A DNA stretch of 5,624 nt from Acidobacteriaceae bacterium (GTDB lineage Bacteria > Acidobacteriota > Terriglobia > Terriglobales > Acidobacteriaceae): positions 1-5,624 of the forward strand of contig JASHUF010000190.1 in assembly GCA_030040175.1 (NCBI GenBank), written 5' to 3'. The notes below the pieces were generated by a model. The model was not told the origin of the DNA, searched no databases, and worked only from the letters and a program-made list of their open reading frames with translations. How positions within the stretch are numbered: the stretch's first letter is position 1; each line of letters opens with the position of its first letter. A program made the translations under genes and the position numbers. Below are positions 1-5,624 of this stretch, piece by piece.

Positions 1-1255
1 AGGCTGGCGCTGTTGCCGGCCACAATCGGGTTGGGGCTGGCCGCAAAGCTGGTGATGGCAGGAACCGGATCCACCGTCACCGTCGCCGTCTGCGTGACCG
101 CCGCGCCCACGGTCGGCGTCACCGTGAGCGTGTACACAGTGGTCGCCGTCGGGCTCACGCTCACCGGCGTCCCGCTGGTCACATCGATGGGGCCTGGCGT
201 AATCACACCCGTGCCCCCGGTAAAGTCCGCCGTCAGGCTCGAACTGCTCCCGGTGACAATCGTGCTCGGACTGGCCGTGAAGCTGGTGATGGAGGCGGGC
301 GAGTTCACCGTCACGGTGACCGTCTGCGTTGCGTTCACGCTGCCCACGGGCGGCGTCACGGTCAGCGTGTACTCGGTGGTCGTGGTCGGGCTCACGCTCA
401 CCGGCGTTCCGCTGGTGACGGGAAGACTGCCCGGCGTAATCGTGCCCGTCCCTCCTGTAAAGTCCGCCGTCAGGCTGGCGCTGTTGCCGGCCACAATCGG
501 GTTGGGGCTGGCCGCAAAGCTGGCAATGGCAGGAACCGGATCCACCGTCACCGTCGCCGTCATGGTCGCGTTCACACTGCCCACGGGCGGCGTCACGGTC
601 AGCGTGTACTCGGTGGTCGTGGTCGGGCTCACGCTCACCGGCGTCCCGCTGGTGACGGAGATGTTGCCCGGCGAGATTGTCGCCGTCCCGTTCGCTGAGC
701 CAGAGAACACCGCCGTCAAGCTCGTGCTCGATCCGGCCTCGATGGGATTCGGGCTGGCCGCAAAGCTGGCAATGGCAGGCATCGGATCGACCGTCACCGT
801 CGCCGTCATGGTCGCGTTCACACTGCCCACGGGCGGCGTCACCGTGAGCGTGTACACAGTCGTCGCGGTTGGCGTCACGCTGACCGGCGTCCCGCTGGTG
901 ACCGGCGAGCTGAAGCCGCCCGCCGCCGTAATCACACCCGTCCCTCCGCTGAAGTCCGCCGTCAGGCTGCTGCTCGATCCCGCTTCGATCGGAGACGGGC
1001 TGGCCGTGAAGCTGGTGATCGAGGGCACCGGGTCCACGGTCACCATCGCCGTCTGCGTGATCGATGCGCCCGAAGTGGGCGTCACCGTGAGCGTGTAGGT
1101 AGTGGTCGCGGCGGGAGTCACGCTCACCGGTGTGCCGCTGGTGACGGAGAGATTGCCCGGCGTGATCACGCCCGTGCCGCCGGTGAAGACCGCGGTCAGG
1201 CTCACGCTCGTGTTCGTGGTTGCCTCAATCGCGGTCGGGCTGGCCGTGAAGCTGG
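1..1255 (-). repeat. Tandem Ig-like domain repeat array, about 240-bp units
   Basis: The sequence encoding SSFTAS recurs at plus-strand positions 1240, 1000, 754, 508, 271 and 37. The spacings are therefore 240, 246, 246, 237 and 234 bp, all multiples of three. Reading in gene direction, the units are 1255-1016, 1015-770, 769-524, 523-287, 286-53 and a partial unit 52-1 that continues outside the window. Length differences sit mostly in the loop after GGTGVIT (an insertion near 905-925) and near 690-710. Some sub-blocks are almost identical between units while others have diverged, so the array is a mosaic. Confidence 0.92.
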
Positions 1256-1364
1256 AGATGGCCGGCGGCGTGCTGCTGTTTACGCTGCCCCCGCACCCCG
1301 CCAGGCTGAATAAAGCTGCACCGGCACACACCATCGCTGCACGCGAAATGACAACACGCCTCAT
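1..1364 (-). CDS. Lipoprotein with tandem Ig-like repeats (3' end outside window)
   Basis: An open minus-strand frame runs from the ATG at 1362-1364 to the left edge without a stop: 454 codons plus two bases. The start is supported by AGGGAG at 1369-1374, four bases upstream. Residues 1-23 form a lipoprotein signal peptide: basic start MRRVVISR, then a hydrophobic stretch. The lipobox is L21-A22-G23-C24, so Cys24 would be lipidated and the protein anchored in a membrane. After a short Gly/Ser linker, tandem repeats begin at residue 37 with SSFTASP. Each repeat contains an F-x-GGTGVIT segment, VTSGTPVSVTP and TTTYTLTVTP, and is rich in Thr, Ser and Val. The pattern fits bacterial Ig-like beta-sandwich domains used as stalks or adhesion modules on the cell surface. 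The C-terminal part, which would decide the function (for example a Kelch or other binding domain), is not visible. It is divergent from the M35 peptidase gene. I am sure of frame, start and lipobox; surface stalk or adhesion is inference. Confidence 0.9.
   Translation of the reverse strand, partial: MRRVVISRAAMVCAGAALFSLAGCGGSVNSSTPPAISSFTASPTAIEATTNTSVSLTAVFTGGTGVITPGNLSVTSGTPVSVTPAATTTYTLTVTPTSGASITQTAMVTVDPVPSITSFTASPSPIEAGSSSSLTADFSGGTGVITAAGGFSSPVTSGTPVSVTPTATTVYTLTVTPPVGSVNATMTATVTVDPMPAIASFAASPNPIEAGSSTSLTAVFSGSANGTATISPGNISVTSGTPVSVSPTTTTEYTLTVTPPVGSVNATMTATVTVDPVPAIASFAASPNPIVAGNSASLTADFTGGTGTITPGSLPVTSGTPVSVSPTTTTEYTLTVTPPVGSVNATQTVTVTVNSPASITSFTASPSTIVTGSSSSLTADFTGGTGVITPGPIDVTSGTPVSVSPTATTVYTLTVTPTVGAAVTQTATVTVDPVPAITSFAASPNPIVAGNSAS
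1296..1364 (-). other. Signal peptide (type II, lipobox LAGC)
   Basis: Codons 1-23 of the lipoprotein encode an n-region with three arginines, a hydrophobic core (AAMVCAGAALFSLAG) and the lipobox LAG|C, with the lipidated Cys24 at 1293-1295. The residues after the cysteine are Gly-Gly-Ser rather than Asp, so by the E. coli +2 rule it would be sorted to the outer membrane. That rule may not hold in this phylum. Confidence 0.85.
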
Positions 1365-1484
1365 GGCACTCCCTGGTCGAGAAAATATTCCGGCCGAGCC
1401 TAATAGATCGATGAAGAAACCGAACCATGATAACGCTCCCTTATCGCATTTGGCGAGGGGATACTTGCAACCCGCTCTTACCCA

Positions 1485-1556
1485 AGAGGCGCAAGCAGCG
1501 CCCCGGCACATTTCCAAGAAACGGAAAGACTTGATCCAGCGCCTCGTTGCGCCTCT
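1485..1556. promoter_or_regulatory. Candidate operator: repeated GCGCCTC heptamer and 10-bp inverted repeat
   Basis: AGAGGCGCAA at 1485-1494 is the exact reverse complement of TTGCGCCTCT at 1547-1556, with 52 bp between the arms. A second direct copy of GCGCCTC lies at 1539-1545, exactly 10 bp (about one helical turn) from the copy at 1549-1555. The pair sits just upstream of the proposed -35 element at 1566, where activators usually bind. A regulator site is inference; the heptamer is GC-rich and also occurs once at 3797-3803, so chance cannot be excluded. Confidence 0.35.
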
Positions 1557-1565
1557 CCGAATTCA

Positions 1566-1593
1566 TTCACAAAGCGCAGGCATCGGGTACAAT
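1566..1593 (+). promoter_or_regulatory. Sigma70-type promoter of the M35 peptidase gene
   Basis: TTCACA at 1566-1571 (5 of 6 to TTGACA) and TACAAT at 1588-1593 (5 of 6 to TATAAT) are separated by 16 bp. Transcription would start near 1600 and give a leader of about 67 nt before the ATG at 1667. It is the best consensus match I found in the non-coding parts of the window. No transcript data support it. Confidence 0.55.
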
Positions 1594-1656
1594 TCGAACG
1601 ATCCCTTTCATCCCGGCCGGATGCCCTTTCCAAATCTGGCCAATCAGCCCCATGGC

Positions 1657-1661
1657 GGAGG
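1657..1661 (+). promoter_or_regulatory. Shine-Dalgarno site fixing the M35 peptidase start
   Basis: GGAGG followed by five A residues leads directly to ATG 1667. This spacing is ideal, whereas the in-frame ATG at 1652 overlaps the site and the one at 1547 lies upstream of the proposed promoter's transcription start. The choice removes 40 residues from the longest reading frame. Confidence 0.8.
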
Positions 1662-1666
1662 AAAAA

Positions 1667-2671
1667 ATGAGCAAAGATGCGGGTCAGCGGCTCCAGGATA
1701 TTTATGACTTCCTTGGCGACAACTTTTCGGCGGCCGATGTTACCAATGTCCGCAACGCGGTGAACCAAAGATACGCAGATCAGGCGCAGCGCGACTTCGT
1801 CTCCAATTCGCTGAGTCTTGGCCGGCGCTTCTGGAAGAAGGCTGCTGAAACCGAGCGCCGCGTGGCGGTGCGCGCGGTCGGCCTGGTGACCGCGCTCGTG
1901 CAAAAGCGCCCGCTCGACCGCGAAGATGCTGCCGCTATTGTTGCCGACAAGAGAACGATGACAAAGGCCGAGTGCATTCAGGAGCTGACCCCGATGCTGG
2001 TCACCCTGCGGCCGGTTACGCGGCTCGAGGTGCAAAACATCGCGCCCACCAAGACCACCCAGGACCCGCGTCTCCAGCCCAGTTTCAACCAGGCAAACTC
2101 CAAGGAGAAGCGGTACGCGATCGATGCCATTGAAGCGGCCAGCAAGATCCTCGGCAAAACCTGGCCCATTCTCTCCGGGGTAAGAAGGAATCCCGGGTTT
2201 CAGGCGCAGTTCGAGCTTTATTTCGGCTCGCCTTTCGACGTGGGGCGCTATAACACGGTCAAGGCCAATATCAAGCGGATCTATGATGTCGTCTGCTCGC
2301 AAAGCCTCTTTCTCTATTACCGCGTAGACAAGATGGCCGGCCGGCCCGATGACACTCCCGGTGCCGGCGGCGGGGCCACCATTCCTGCGCTGATCAACGG
2401 CCAGCCGCTCAGCAACATCTTCGCTTACGTCCTCAATCCGTCGCCCGGTCCCGGAACGCACGTGTATCTCTGCGGGCAATTCTTTGAGGGAACGCACCTC
2501 AAAGACAGGCACCAGGACCAGATCGGCGGCGTGGTGATTCACGAACTCTCGCACGCCCTCTGCGGCACCCGGGATCACGCTTACGGAGACGCCGATTGCC
2601 GGGCGCTCCCTGTTCATCAGATGGTCGAGAACGCCGACACTTACGAGTACTACTGCGAGCAATACGGCTGA
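1667..2671 (+). CDS. M35-family (aspzincin) zinc metallopeptidase, probably lysine-specific
   Basis: The product is 334 residues. The C-terminal half carries the aspzincin signature: H292-E293-L-S-H296 with zinc-binding histidines and catalytic glutamate, then G300-T-R-D303-H-A-Y306-G, where Asp303 would be the third zinc ligand and Tyr306 would stabilise the transition state. Upstream is YLCGQFFEG (from Tyr267), resembling the conserved LCP-FF strand of the family. N322-A-D324-T-Y-E327 resembles the NAD-Y-E segment whose acidic pair selects lysine at P1 in fungal peptidyl-Lys endopeptidases. The catalytic domain seems to begin near residue 145; residues 1-144 are helical-looking, basic in places and unassigned. 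The HExxH-to-Asp distance is 7 residues, against 9 that I recall for the fungal enzyme GfMEP. There is no signal peptide or membrane segment, which is odd for a family that is mostly secreted. Five cysteines lie in the catalytic part (210, 269, 299, 311, 330). Family assignment is firm; lysine specificity and location are inference. Confidence 0.88.
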   Translation: MSKDAGQRLQDIYDFLGDNFSAADVTNVRNAVNQRYADQAQRDFVSNSLSLGRRFWKKAAETERRVAVRAVGLVTALVQKRPLDREDAAAIVADKRTMTKAECIQELTPMLVTLRPVTRLEVQNIAPTKTTQDPRLQPSFNQANSKEKRYAIDAIEAASKILGKTWPILSGVRRNPGFQAQFELYFGSPFDVGRYNTVKANIKRIYDVVCSQSLFLYYRVDKMAGRPDDTPGAGGGATIPALINGQPLSNIFAYVLNPSPGPGTHVYLCGQFFEGTHLKDRHQDQIGGVVIHELSHALCGTRDHAYGDADCRALPVHQMVENADTYEYYCEQYG

Positions 2672-2683
2672 ACGCGTTCAGCC
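2666..2683. repeat. 18-bp perfect palindrome across the peptidase stop codon
   Basis: GGCTGAACGCGTTCAGCC reads the same on both strands and includes the TGA stop at 2669-2671. As RNA it can fold into a 7-bp stem with a CGCG loop. No T-tract follows on either strand, so it is not a classical intrinsic terminator. It could slow exonucleases, act as a weak attenuator, or be a dimeric protein site ahead of araD. Confidence 0.5.
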
Positions 2684-2799
2684 CGGGCCGGCAATTCTTG
2701 AAACGATCCGGCGGAGCAGCTGAGACTGATAGTCTGGTACGGCAAACCATCTCCGCATGCGGCCGGAGAAGAACATATCGGTCGCGCCGGGAAGCACCC

Positions 2800-3540
2800 A
2801 TGCTGCTCGAGTCTCTGCGCCGCGAAGTTCTGTACGCCAACCAGGAGATCGCGCGCCGCGGCCTGGCGCCGCACACCTTCGGCAATTCGAGCGGCATCGA
2901 TCGTTTGGGTATTGACGGCTCGGGAACCCAGCCCCTCGTGGTCATCAAGCCGAGCGGCGTCGATTACGCCTCCATGACGCCGGCCGACCTGGTGGTCACC
3001 GACCTCGCGGGAAACATCGTCGAGGGTTCGCTGCGCCCCTCGAGCGATCTCGACACGCACACGCTCCTCTACCGCGAATTTCCCGCGATCGGCGGCATCG
3101 TGCACACGCATTCTGAGTTCGCCACCGCGTGGGCGCAGGCCTGCCGTCCCATTCCGTGCCTCGGCACCACCCATGCCGACTACTTCCACGGCCCGGTTCC
3201 CGTCACCGAGCCGCTCACCGCCGAGGAGGTCGCGGAAGCGTACGTCCGCAACACCGGTTCCGTGATTGTGCGTCGCTTTCGCCGCGACCAGCTCGATCCC
3301 GTCGCCATTCCCGGTGTTCTGGTTGCCGGTCACGCGCCCTTTGCCTGGGGCCGCTCGCCGGCCGAGGCGGTCGAGCACGCCGATTTGCTCGAATTCATCG
3401 CCCGCCTCGCCTGGCGCAGCATCCTTCTTCACGCGCCCGAAAACGGAATTCCAAATTACGTCTCCGAGCACCACTACCAGCGCAAACATGGCCCCAGGGC
3501 CACCTACGGGCAGCCGAAGGACCCGAGCGACCTGCCGTGA
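2800..3540 (+). CDS. araD: L-ribulose-5-phosphate 4-epimerase (class II aldolase fold)
   Basis: The product (246 residues) converts L-ribulose 5-phosphate to D-xylulose 5-phosphate, joining L-arabinose breakdown to the pentose phosphate pathway in the cytosol. It aligns by eye along its whole length with E. coli AraD (231 residues). Zinc ligands are His102, His104 (in GGIVHTHS) and His178 (in GHAPFAWG). The catalytic acid/base pair is Asp127 (GTTHADYF) and Tyr236 (TYGQ). Phosphate and substrate residues appear in GNSS (28-31), KPSG (50-53) and SSD (81-83). Relative to E. coli there is a seven-residue insertion before KPSGVDY (about residues 36-45) and an eight-residue tail after TYGQ. The start MLLESLRREVL matches the family N-terminus and has GGGAAG at 2789-2794. 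It lies 128 bp after the peptidase gene. No araA, araB or araR is visible, so the paralogous roles of UlaF or SgbE in L-ascorbate or related sugar pathways remain possible, since those enzymes do the same reaction. Confidence 0.93.
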   Translation: MLLESLRREVLYANQEIARRGLAPHTFGNSSGIDRLGIDGSGTQPLVVIKPSGVDYASMTPADLVVTDLAGNIVEGSLRPSSDLDTHTLLYREFPAIGGIVHTHSEFATAWAQACRPIPCLGTTHADYFHGPVPVTEPLTAEEVAEAYVRNTGSVIVRRFRRDQLDPVAIPGVLVAGHAPFAWGRSPAEAVEHADLLEFIARLAWRSILLHAPENGIPNYVSEHHYQRKHGPRATYGQPKDPSDLP

Positions 3541-3854
3541 ACCGCTGCGCACATTCTGAACCAGTTCCTTCCGCTTCTGCTGGACTCGGCGGCTGCAATT
3601 CCTCCCATTAACTCCGTTTGTGCCAGACACCTACTGAATTTTGTAATCGGGTTCCTTTCCATGGATTGTACTTACGATTTTTTGCATTTCAGACCCCGTC
3701 GCAGTTGCAGCCGGGCTCACTTTCATGCTCGCTTCTCGTCCATATCTTTTTTATTATCTGAAACTTGCGATCCACACGGCGACGGCTGGCTGTTCTGCGC
3801 CTCCGGTGGCAATCGAAGTGCAACAACAGTTTAAGATGGTGTAGAACCGGAACT
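3541..3854. other. Intergenic region between araD and the sensor gene
   Basis: This 314-bp gap is more AT-rich than its surroundings, especially at 3616-3690 and 3740-3770. No strong hairpin-plus-T-tract terminator follows araD. TATTAT at 3752-3757 matches a -10 box in 5 of 6 positions, but no -35 is found 16-18 bp upstream; if real, it would give a leader of about 90 nt. One GCGCCTC heptamer, like those before the peptidase gene, lies at 3797-3803. A 57-codon frame at 3661-3834 has no ribosome binding site and is not called. Confidence 0.6.
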
Positions 3855-5624
3855 ATGGAGACCAATCTCCTGAATCGCTTGCGGGCAACGCTGCTGGCCC
3901 TGGCCACAGCCGCCCTGTTCGTGTTGGCGATTTTCAATCTCCACCAGGAGCGGCAGACTCCCCAGCCCGATGACGGCGTCTGGTGGCACGAAGTTTCCGG
4001 GGGCCTCCAGGCCGACAAGGTACTGCCTGACAGCGCCGGCCAGCGCGCCGGCATCCAGGTCGACGATCTGCTCACAGGGGTAAGCGACGGTCCGTCAGCT
4101 CCGGTCACAACGGTTGCCCGGCTCGCCGACCTCGAACAGGTCCTGTACGGAACCGGACCTTACGGCCAGATTTACTACGTCATCACCCGTGACGGCATTC
4201 CCCTCGACACGCCCATCAAGGTGATTCCCGACGCGGCCGACCACAGTCTGCAGCTCGGCCTGCGTGTCATCGGGCTCATCTACCTGGTCATCGGCTTTTA
4301 TGTCCTTTTCCGCCGCTGGGGAGCGCCGCGCGCCACGCATTTCTATCTCTTCTGCCTTGTTTCTTTCGCGTTGTACGCTCTTAAGTACACGGGGAAATTC
4401 GACACCCTCGATTGGGCCGTCTTCTGGGCCAACGTCGCCGCCGAGGCGTTGCAGCCCGCGCTCTTTCTGCATTTCGCGCTCAGCTTTCCCGAGGAGCGCT
4501 TCAACAGCCTGCATCGCCGCCGGCTCCTGCCCCTGGTCTATGCGCCGGGCGCTGCTCTGTTCGGGTTGTGGTTGTGGTCCATTTCCACGCGCGAGGCCAC
4601 CAAGCTTTTGCTCGACCAGCTCAACCGGACTGCCATCGCCTACGACGCGGTTTTCTATGTCTGGGCGGCGCTGCTGTTCCTGTTGAGCTACCGGCGCTCG
4701 GACTCGCCGCTCTTGCGCCAGCAGTTGAAATGGGTGACGCGGGGCACGCTGCTGGCGGTCGTGCCCTTCACCGTCTACGCCGTTGTCTATCTTTCCGCTC
4801 TGCGCCTGCCCCGCCTGCTTGAAGACCTCGCCGGCCTCTCGCAGATTTTCCTGCCCCTCACCTTCAGTTGGGCCATCGTCCGCTACCGGCTGATGGATAC
4901 CGACCTGATCTTCAAGCGCAGCGTGGCCTACATGCTGTCGACCGGCCTCATCGTCGGCGGCTATTTCGGCATCATCGCGCTCATCCCCGTGATGGTGCAC
5001 AACGCCATGCCGGAGGCGGTGCGCGAGTGGGGTCTGGTGGCCGCCATCGTCATCACGGCCGCCATCTTCGACCCCCTCAAGCGCCGCGTTCAGGGTTGGG
5101 TCGATCGCGCCTTCGACCGTCATCGCTACGACTATCGCCGGGCGCTGGTCGAGTTCGGCCGCGGCCTGAGCTCGGAGACCAATCTGCAGGCGCTGCTTCA
5201 CTCCATCGTGGAGCAGTTGCCGCGTACGCTGCTGGTGGCGCGCGTGGCCATCTTTATGGAAAAGGATGAGCGCCTGCACCTGGCCGCGGCGCACGGCCTG
5301 CCCGAGGGCCTTGCCCCGGGCGGCGCGAGCGCGGAACACCTCGATCTGCGCTTTCTCGACTTCAACCGGGTCCGCTCGCATCGCCACATCTTCTTTGAGA
5401 ATGCGCAGGCTGCGCTGCACCTTCCGGAAACCCAGCGGCGCACCGCCGCCCTGCTCGATCTCAACTACTACCTGCCCTGCCGCGTGGCCGCGGGCGAACC
5501 GCCCTCGGCCGCCCCGGCCACGCGCACCATCGCCGTCATCGGCCTGGGGCGTACGCTCGGCGGCGATTTCCTTTCGAGCGAAGACGTCGAACTGCTCGAA
5601 TCGCTGGCCAGCTACATCGGCATC
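3855..5624 (+). CDS. PDZ + multi-TM + GAF membrane sensor, N-terminal 590 residues (3' end outside window)
   Basis: The frame stays open from ATG 3855 to the right edge. Residues 11-28 form a first membrane helix. Residues about 45-125 resemble a PDZ domain, with the typical core GLQADKVLPDSAGQRAGI then QVDDLL, which would lie outside the cytoplasm. About nine hydrophobic segments follow (near 134-152, 161-178, 187-212, 225-243, 263-279, 296-315, 326-343, 356-380 and 391-405); an odd number returns the chain to the cytoplasm. A linker with FDRHRYDYRRAL (420-431) leads into a GAF-like domain from about 440 to the edge (LQALLHSIVEQLPRTL, then ARVAIFMEKDERLHLAAAHG). This order is seen in sensor histidine kinases and SpoIIE-type phosphatases of Acidobacteriota; the output domain is outside the window, so the class is not decided. 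The ribosome binding site is weak (CGGA at 3848-3851). It is probably transcribed apart from araD because of the 314-bp gap. Ligand unknown. Confidence 0.85.
   Translation, partial: METNLLNRLRATLLALATAALFVLAIFNLHQERQTPQPDDGVWWHEVSGGLQADKVLPDSAGQRAGIQVDDLLTGVSDGPSAPVTTVARLADLEQVLYGTGPYGQIYYVITRDGIPLDTPIKVIPDAADHSLQLGLRVIGLIYLVIGFYVLFRRWGAPRATHFYLFCLVSFALYALKYTGKFDTLDWAVFWANVAAEALQPALFLHFALSFPEERFNSLHRRRLLPLVYAPGAALFGLWLWSISTREATKLLLDQLNRTAIAYDAVFYVWAALLFLLSYRRSDSPLLRQQLKWVTRGTLLAVVPFTVYAVVYLSALRLPRLLEDLAGLSQIFLPLTFSWAIVRYRLMDTDLIFKRSVAYMLSTGLIVGGYFGIIALIPVMVHNAMPEAVREWGLVAAIVITAAIFDPLKRRVQGWVDRAFDRHRYDYRRALVEFGRGLSSETNLQALLHSIVEQLPRTLLVARVAIFMEKDERLHLAAAHGLPEGLAPGGASAEHLDLRFLDFNRVRSHRHIFFENAQAALHLPETQRRTAALLDLNYYLPCRVAAGEPPSAAPATRTIAVIGLGRTLGGDFLSSEDVELLESLASYIGI

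Larger units (their letters stand above)
1365..1666. other. Divergent intergenic regulatory region
   Basis: This 302-bp gap lies between the start of the lipoprotein gene (leftward) and that of the M35 peptidase gene (rightward). It holds a rightward promoter near 1566-1593 and a cluster of GCGCCTC heptamers between 1485 and 1556. For the leftward gene I find only a weak possible -35 (TTGCAA on the minus strand, 1465-1470) with no good -10 at the right distance, so its promoter is not assigned. I see no convincing small gene in the gap. Confidence 0.7.

Noticed and set aside
13..1098. Long plus-strand open frame of 361 codons through the repeat array
   Set aside because: It is the antisense of the lipoprotein repeats. 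Periodic GC-rich codons keep it open; its translation is low-complexity Val/Thr/Leu, with no ribosome binding site, whereas the minus strand shows a clean signal peptide and domain motifs.
1478..2662. 394-codon minus-strand frame opposite the M35 peptidase
   Set aside because: The plus strand encodes a recognised family with its catalytic motifs and a strong ribosome binding site. The antisense product shows no recognisable domain.
2698..2733. TTGAAA as a -35 element for araD
   Set aside because: No -10-like hexamer stands 16-18 bp downstream; the nearest AT-containing candidate (GATAGT) is 24 bp away.
2650..3630. 326-codon minus-strand frame opposite araD
   Set aside because: AraD is recognised end to end on the plus strand; the antisense frame is a by-product of GC-rich codon use.
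3591..3712. GGCTGCAA and TTGCAGCC as a hairpin after araD
   Set aside because: The 8-bp arms are 106 bp apart with no T-tract, so this is not a terminator and is probably chance.
3752..3757. TATTAT as a -10 box of the sensor gene
   Set aside because: No acceptable -35 lies 16-18 bp upstream. Mentioned in the gap entry but not called as a promoter.
3661..3834. 57-codon plus-strand frame in the gap before the sensor gene
   Set aside because: There is no Shine-Dalgarno sequence, the composition is Cys/Ser/Arg-rich without a motif, and codon use differs from the neighbouring genes.
4095..5420. 441-codon minus-strand frame opposite the sensor gene
   Set aside because: The product is rich in Gln, Glu, Arg and Asp, typical of the reverse of Leu/Val/Ala-rich membrane codons. 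The plus strand has coherent TM, PDZ and GAF segments.

Overview
The window is GC-rich, densely coding bacterial DNA. The gene types suggest an environmental Acidobacteriota-like organism. The clues are a lipoprotein built of tandem SFTASP/TTTYTLTV Ig-like repeats and a large PDZ + multi-TM + GAF sensor, both common in that phylum. This assignment is inference; nothing here is a taxonomic marker.

Layout from left to right. (1) Bases 1-1364, minus strand: the N-terminal 454 codons of a secreted lipoprotein (signal peptide with lipobox LAGC) followed by at least five and a half tandem Ig-like repeats of 78-82 residues; its 3' end lies outside the window. (2) Bases 1365-1666: a divergent intergenic region. 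It carries a good sigma70-type promoter reading right (TTCACA-16-TACAAT) and, upstream of it, three copies of the heptamer GCGCCTC, two direct and one inverted. (3) Bases 1667-2671, plus strand: a 334-residue M35 (aspzincin) metallopeptidase with HELSH, GTRDHAYG and NADTYE motifs, no visible signal peptide and an unassigned N-terminal half. An 18-bp perfect palindrome sits across its stop codon. (4) Bases 2800-3540, plus strand: L-ribulose-5-phosphate 4-epimerase (AraD), with all the zinc and catalytic residues I can recall from the E. coli enzyme. (5) Bases 3541-3854: a relatively AT-rich gap with no convincing gene. (6) Bases 3855-5624, plus strand: the first 590 residues of a membrane sensor (TM1, extracytoplasmic PDZ, about nine further TM helices, cytoplasmic GAF) that runs off the right edge before its output domain.

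The genes do not form an evident single pathway. The lipoprotein and the peptidase are divergent and could share regulation from the 302-bp intergenic region. AraD is an orphan pentose enzyme without araA/araB neighbours in view. The sensor has its own long leader and is probably a separate transcription unit. I see no mobile element, CRISPR array, tRNA or rRNA. The observations most worth a second look are the signal-less, apparently lysine-specific M35 peptidase with its heptamer-decorated promoter, and the mosaic near-identity among the Ig-like repeats.
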